43,823 bases of DNA from assembly GCA_945878355.1 (NCBI GenBank), contig CAMCTC010000036.1, forward strand, positions 1 through 43,823, given 5' to 3'. Below the pieces are notes generated by a model. That model was not told where the DNA came from. It was given only the letters and a program-made list of their open reading frames with translations, and searched no databases. The position numbers were made by a program, and so were the translations under genes. Position 1 is the stretch's first letter. The number at the start of each line of letters is the position of its first letter. This DNA comes from Bordetella parapertussis (lineage in GTDB: Bacteria > Pseudomonadota > Gammaproteobacteria > Burkholderiales > Burkholderiaceae_C). This document shows positions 40,837 through 43,823 of this stretch, in pieces.

Positions 40837-42252
40837 TCAGCCCGCCCAAGCCAGTGACGGCCGCGCGATCGGCCGCAGGGTCTCGTAAGCGCGGCAGGCC
40901 TGCAGCACCAGCGCGTCGCCGAACATCGGACCCACCAACTGCAGGCCGATCGGCAAGCCGTCACTGGTCAGGCCGCAGGGGATGGTGGCCGCCGGCTGCT
41001 GGCTGAGGTTGAAGGGGTAGGAGAAAGGCGTCCAGCCCAGCATGCTGACCGGGTCGATCTTGCCGTGGCCTGCAGGCAGCGCAGGAAAGGCCGGCACAGC
41101 CACCGCCGGCGTGGCGATCAGGTCATAGCCCTGCATGAACTGGCGCAGATGCGCGCCGAGCGCGCCGCGGCGCAGGTTGAGCTGCTGGATCTGCACGGCG
41201 CTGAACTGCTTGCCGAGCTCGGCCTCGGCGATGAAGTCGGGGTCGCACAGCGCCTGCTGCGCCGGCGTCATGCCGCTCCAGACTGTCAGCGCGCCCAGAA
41301 ACCACAGCCCGGTGCAGATGTCCAGCGGATCCTCGATGCCCGGGTCCACCGCCTCGACGACCGCGCCCAGCGATTCGAGCTCGGCCACCGCGCGCGCCAC
41401 CGCAGCCGCCACCTCGGGGTGCACGTTCTTCGCATAACCCAGCGTCGGCGAGTAGGCGATGCGCAGGCCGCGAACGCCGTCGTTCAGCCCGACCCGGTAG
41501 TCACGGCCGTCACTGGGCAGCGAGGTCCAGTCGCGCGCATCGGGCTGGCTCAGCACGTTCATGATCAGCGCGGCGTCGCTCACGCTCATCGTGTGCGGGC
41601 CGAGGTGGGCAACACTGCCGAAAGGCGACAGCGGGTAGGCCGGCACCCGGCCGAAACTGGGTTTGAGACCGAAGTTGCCGCAGAACGCCGCCGGGATACG
41701 CACCGAGCCCGCGCCGTCGGTGCCCACGCTCAGCGGCCCCAAACCCGCAGCCACCGCGGCGGCCGTGCCGCCCGACGAGCCGCCCGGGCTGCGGCTCAAG
41801 TCCCAGGGGTTGCGGGTGATGCCGGTCAGCGGTGAATTGGTCTCGCCCTTGCAGCCGAACTCGGGTGTCGCGGTCTTGCCCAGCAGCACCGCGCCGGCCT
41901 CGCGCAGCCTGGCGGTCACGGGCGCGTCGACCTCCCAGGGCTGGGTCGGGTCGACGGTGCGCGAGCCGCGCAGCGTGGGCCAGCCGCGGGTCAGGATCAA
42001 GTCCTTGATCGATGCCGGCACGCCGTCGAGCGGCCCGATGGGCGCGCCGCGCTGCCAGCGCGCTTGACTCTCAGTGGCCGAGCGCAGCGCCGAATCGGCG
42101 TCGACCAGGCAAAAAGCCTTGAGCTGCGGGTTGAGGCGGTCGATGCGGGCCAACACCTCGCGGGTGGCCTCGAGCGGCGACGCGGCTTTGGCGCGGTACA
42201 GCGCGAGCAGCTCGGTGGCCGTGCATTCGGCGAGTTGGGCAGGATGGGTCAT
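40837..42252 (-). CDS. Amidase-signature family hydrolase
   Basis: The 471-residue product has the Ser-cisSer-Lys catalytic set of the amidase signature family: Lys83 in PASIKDLI, cis-Ser in SPGGSSGGTAAAVAAG (Ser159/160), and nucleophile Ser183 in GTDGAGSVRIPAAFCG. The length is typical. The family includes acylamidases, allophanate and indole-acetamide hydrolases and GatA; the absence of gatB and gatC nearby and the divergent C-terminus argue against GatA. ATG 42252 has GGAG seven bases upstream, so I reject the longer frame to 42309. It is separated from the M16 gene by 99 bases on the same strand. Confidence 0.92.
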   Translation of the reverse strand: MTHPAQLAECTATELLALYRAKAASPLEATREVLARIDRLNPQLKAFCLVDADSALRSATESQARWQRGAPIGPLDGVPASIKDLILTRGWPTLRGSRTVDPTQPWEVDAPVTARLREAGAVLLGKTATPEFGCKGETNSPLTGITRNPWDLSRSPGGSSGGTAAAVAAGLGPLSVGTDGAGSVRIPAAFCGNFGLKPSFGRVPAYPLSPFGSVAHLGPHTMSVSDAALIMNVLSQPDARDWTSLPSDGRDYRVGLNDGVRGLRIAYSPTLGYAKNVHPEVAAAVARAVAELESLGAVVEAVDPGIEDPLDICTGLWFLGALTVWSGMTPAQQALCDPDFIAEAELGKQFSAVQIQQLNLRRGALGAHLRQFMQGYDLIATPAVAVPAFPALPAGHGKIDPVSMLGWTPFSYPFNLSQQPAATIPCGLTSDGLPIGLQLVGPMFGDALVLQACRAYETLRPIARPSLAWAG

Positions 42253-42306
42253 GTTGGCGCTCCAGGCAGGTGCAGACAAGGTGTCGCCGATCTTAGCCAG
42301 CGCCCG

Positions 42307-42336
42307 CACCCAGGGCAGTGCCCAATAACCCTGGTG
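42307..42336 (-). terminator. Imperfect hairpin after the M16 gene
   Basis: CACCCAGGG (42307-42315) pairs with CCCTGGTG (42329-42336) with one bulged base, 15 bases after the M16 stop on the minus strand. No U-run follows. Confidence 0.3.
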
Positions 42337-42351
42337 TCGGCTCGCGCGCTG

Positions 42352-43823
42352 TCAGGGCTTGAAGTCCCCCGCCCAGACCATCACCCAGCGCGATGGGTCG
42401 ATGTAGGCACGCAGCGCGGCGTTGACCTGGTCCAGGCTGAGCGCGGCGATCAAGTCGTCGTTCTGTTGCTGCAGCGCGTAATTGCGCTGCAGGTAGAGGT
42501 TGGCCGCCAGCGTGCCGACCACGGTCGAGTCTTGCGCCCGACCCAGCCGGCGCTGGTTGAGCAAGCCGTTGCGCCCAGCGTCGAGTTCGGCCTGGGTGAA
42601 ACCGTCTTGGAGCGCGCGCGCGACTTCTTGCCTCAGCGCGGCCTCGACCTTGGGCTGGTTCTGCGGCGCGCAGATCGCCGAGGCCCGCCAGGTCGAGTTC
42701 AGCTCGAAGCTGTTCCACGACAGGCCCGACCGCACGTCGTAGCTCAAGCCCTCTTTTTCGCGGATTCGCGACCACAGCCGCGACATCGCATCGCCGCCCA
42801 GCAAGTGGTTGGCCACCAGCAGCGCCGGAAAGTCGACGTGGCGGTCGTTGATCGCCATCGACTGCGACAGCAACAGGTTGGCGTTGGGCTTGTCGGGGGT
42901 GGCGAGCAACTGGCGCAGCGGCGCGCGCTCGCGCAGCGGTTGCGGCACGCGCAGGAACGGCGCTGCGCCATCGGCCGGCGCACGCCAGTCGCCGAAAGCG
43001 GCGTCGAGTGCCTGGCGCAGCGCGGCGACATCGAGGTCGCCAACGGCGCTGAACTCGCCGACCGCCGCGCTGACAAAGCGCCGGTGTGCCGCGCGCACCG
43101 CGTCTATCGTCAAGCCCTGGACGTCCTGCACCATCTCGTCGAAGGTCGACACATAGCGCAGGTCACCGCGCGGATAGGGGTTGCCGTGACGCTCGAGCGC
43201 GTTGCCGGCCACCGAGCCGGGTTCGCTGCGCTGGGCGGCGATCGCTGCCAGCGACTGGCGACGGCGCTCTTCGAGCGCGTCGGGCGCCAGGGTCGGCTCG
43301 CGCAGCAATCGGCCGACCAGTGCGACCACCGCCGGCAGGTGCTCGCGCACCGTCGTGATGCCCACAGCCAGGGTCTGGCCCGAGGCCGAGAAACCAACGT
43401 CGGCGCGCAGCTTGTCGAACGCATCTTCGATCTGCGAGCGGGTCAGCCCCGCGCCACCTTTGTCGATCAGCCCACCCACCGCAGCCACCGCGCCAGCTTG
43501 CCCGCGCAGGCTGGCCTCGTCGCCAAAGCGCAGCGTCAGCCGGACTTGCACCGTGTTGCCGCGCGTGCCCTTGGGCAGCAGCGCGAACTTCAAGCCGCCC
43601 GCCAGAACGCCGGTCTGGCTGCGGGCGTCGAGCTTGGCCGGCGTCGGATCAAAGACCTCGGCCTGGGCCAGCGCCGCGTCGCCGCGGTAGCCCTGCACCA
43701 TAGGCGCCACGTCGACCAAGGCCGGCGCCGGCGCGCGCTGCGGTTCATCGGTCGGCAGGTAGCTGCCCAGCGTGCGGTTGTCGGCTTTCAGGTAAGCCTG
43801 CGCGACGCGCTGCACATCGGCCA
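42352..43823 (-). CDS. M16 family peptidase-like protein, N-terminal part outside the window
   Basis: The frame is open to the right edge, so the N-terminal half is missing; a Val codon at 43815 is internal, not a start. The visible 490 residues comprise an inter-domain linker (VAQAYLKADNRTLGSYLPTD, YRGDAALAQAEVFDPTPAKLD) and the second M16 domain (GLKFALLPKGTRGNTVQVRL, ANHLLGGDAMSRLWSRIREKEGLSYDV). This half has no HxxEH zinc motif, as expected for the second domain of two-domain M16 proteins; the catalytic motif, if any, would be in the missing half. Large two-domain periplasmic M16 proteins of Proteobacteria fit. Confidence 0.93.
   Translation of the reverse strand, partial: ADVQRVAQAYLKADNRTLGSYLPTDEPQRAPAPALVDVAPMVQGYRGDAALAQAEVFDPTPAKLDARSQTGVLAGGLKFALLPKGTRGNTVQVRLTLRFGDEASLRGQAGAVAAVGGLIDKGGAGLTRSQIEDAFDKLRADVGFSASGQTLAVGITTVREHLPAVVALVGRLLREPTLAPDALEERRRQSLAAIAAQRSEPGSVAGNALERHGNPYPRGDLRYVSTFDEMVQDVQGLTIDAVRAAHRRFVSAAVGEFSAVGDLDVAALRQALDAAFGDWRAPADGAAPFLRVPQPLRERAPLRQLLATPDKPNANLLLSQSMAINDRHVDFPALLVANHLLGGDAMSRLWSRIREKEGLSYDVRSGLSWNSFELNSTWRASAICAPQNQPKVEAALRQEVARALQDGFTQAELDAGRNGLLNQRRLGRAQDSTVVGTLAANLYLQRNYALQQQNDDLIAALSLDQVNAALRAYIDPSRWVMVWAGDFKP

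Noticed and set aside
40837..42252. Amidase as GatA of the tRNA amidotransferase
   Set aside because: No gatB or gatC alongside, and the C-terminal region does not look like GatA.

Overview
The window is a high-GC chromosomal segment from a betaproteobacterium, most likely a Burkholderiales member of the Rubrivivax/Leptothrix/Ideonella type. The evidence is the complete atpIBEFHAGDC operon, hemE, gshB and frmA, the intergenic C/G-rich hairpin repeats, and above all an exosortase A (XrtA)/PEP-CTERM exopolysaccharide system. I see no transposase, phage gene, CRISPR array, tRNA or rRNA. Genus assignment is inference.

Left edge (1-4493, all minus strand) is the secretion half of an XrtA-type polysaccharide locus. 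In transcription order it holds a Wza-type export lipoprotein, a Wzz-type chain-length determinant, a BY-family tyrosine autokinase whose tail is a (Tyr-Gly)7 array, and an outer-membrane protein cut by the window edge. About 1 kb without a convincing gene follows (4494-5482), with one strong hairpin and one perfect DnaA-box match.

The centre (5483-30209) is mostly housekeeping: hemE; a divergent lemA-TPM-TPM cluster; the F1Fo ATP synthase operon with structured repeats in several of its gaps; an SMP-30 lactonase-like gene; a GNAT gene; a divergent cytochrome b561/cytochrome c' pair; a PhzF-like/threonine dehydratase-like pair; an EamA transporter; an ABC-F (uup) gene; a tightly packed benE-gshB-questin oxidase-like-frmA run; and a VAO-type flavoprotein.

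The right part (30264-40639) returns to the PEP-CTERM system. A PEP-CTERM-tagged surface protein sits behind a textbook sigma-54 (-24/-12) promoter and is divergent from the TPR lipoprotein gene prsT. Next come prsR (sigma-54 activator) and prsK (histidine kinase), the XrtA-system initiating sugar transferase, and an acyltransferase fused to a PilZ domain. PrsK/PrsR plus the sigma-54 promoter form a regulatory circuit readable from sequence. The sugar transferase, BY-kinase, Wzz and export proteins would make and export the polysaccharide matrix to which PEP-CTERM proteins are thought to be delivered. The exosortase gene itself is not in the window.

The right end (40837-43823) carries an amidase-signature enzyme and the C-terminal half of an M16 peptidase-like protein that continues past the edge.

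Points most worth a second look: the sigma-54 promoter with upstream palindromes at the PEP-CTERM gene; the slippage-prone hexanucleotide repeat that sets the tyrosine count of the autokinase; the translationally coupled gshB/questin oxidase-like/frmA genes; the acyltransferase-PilZ fusion; and the splitting of the XrtA locus into two colinear halves about 30 kb apart.
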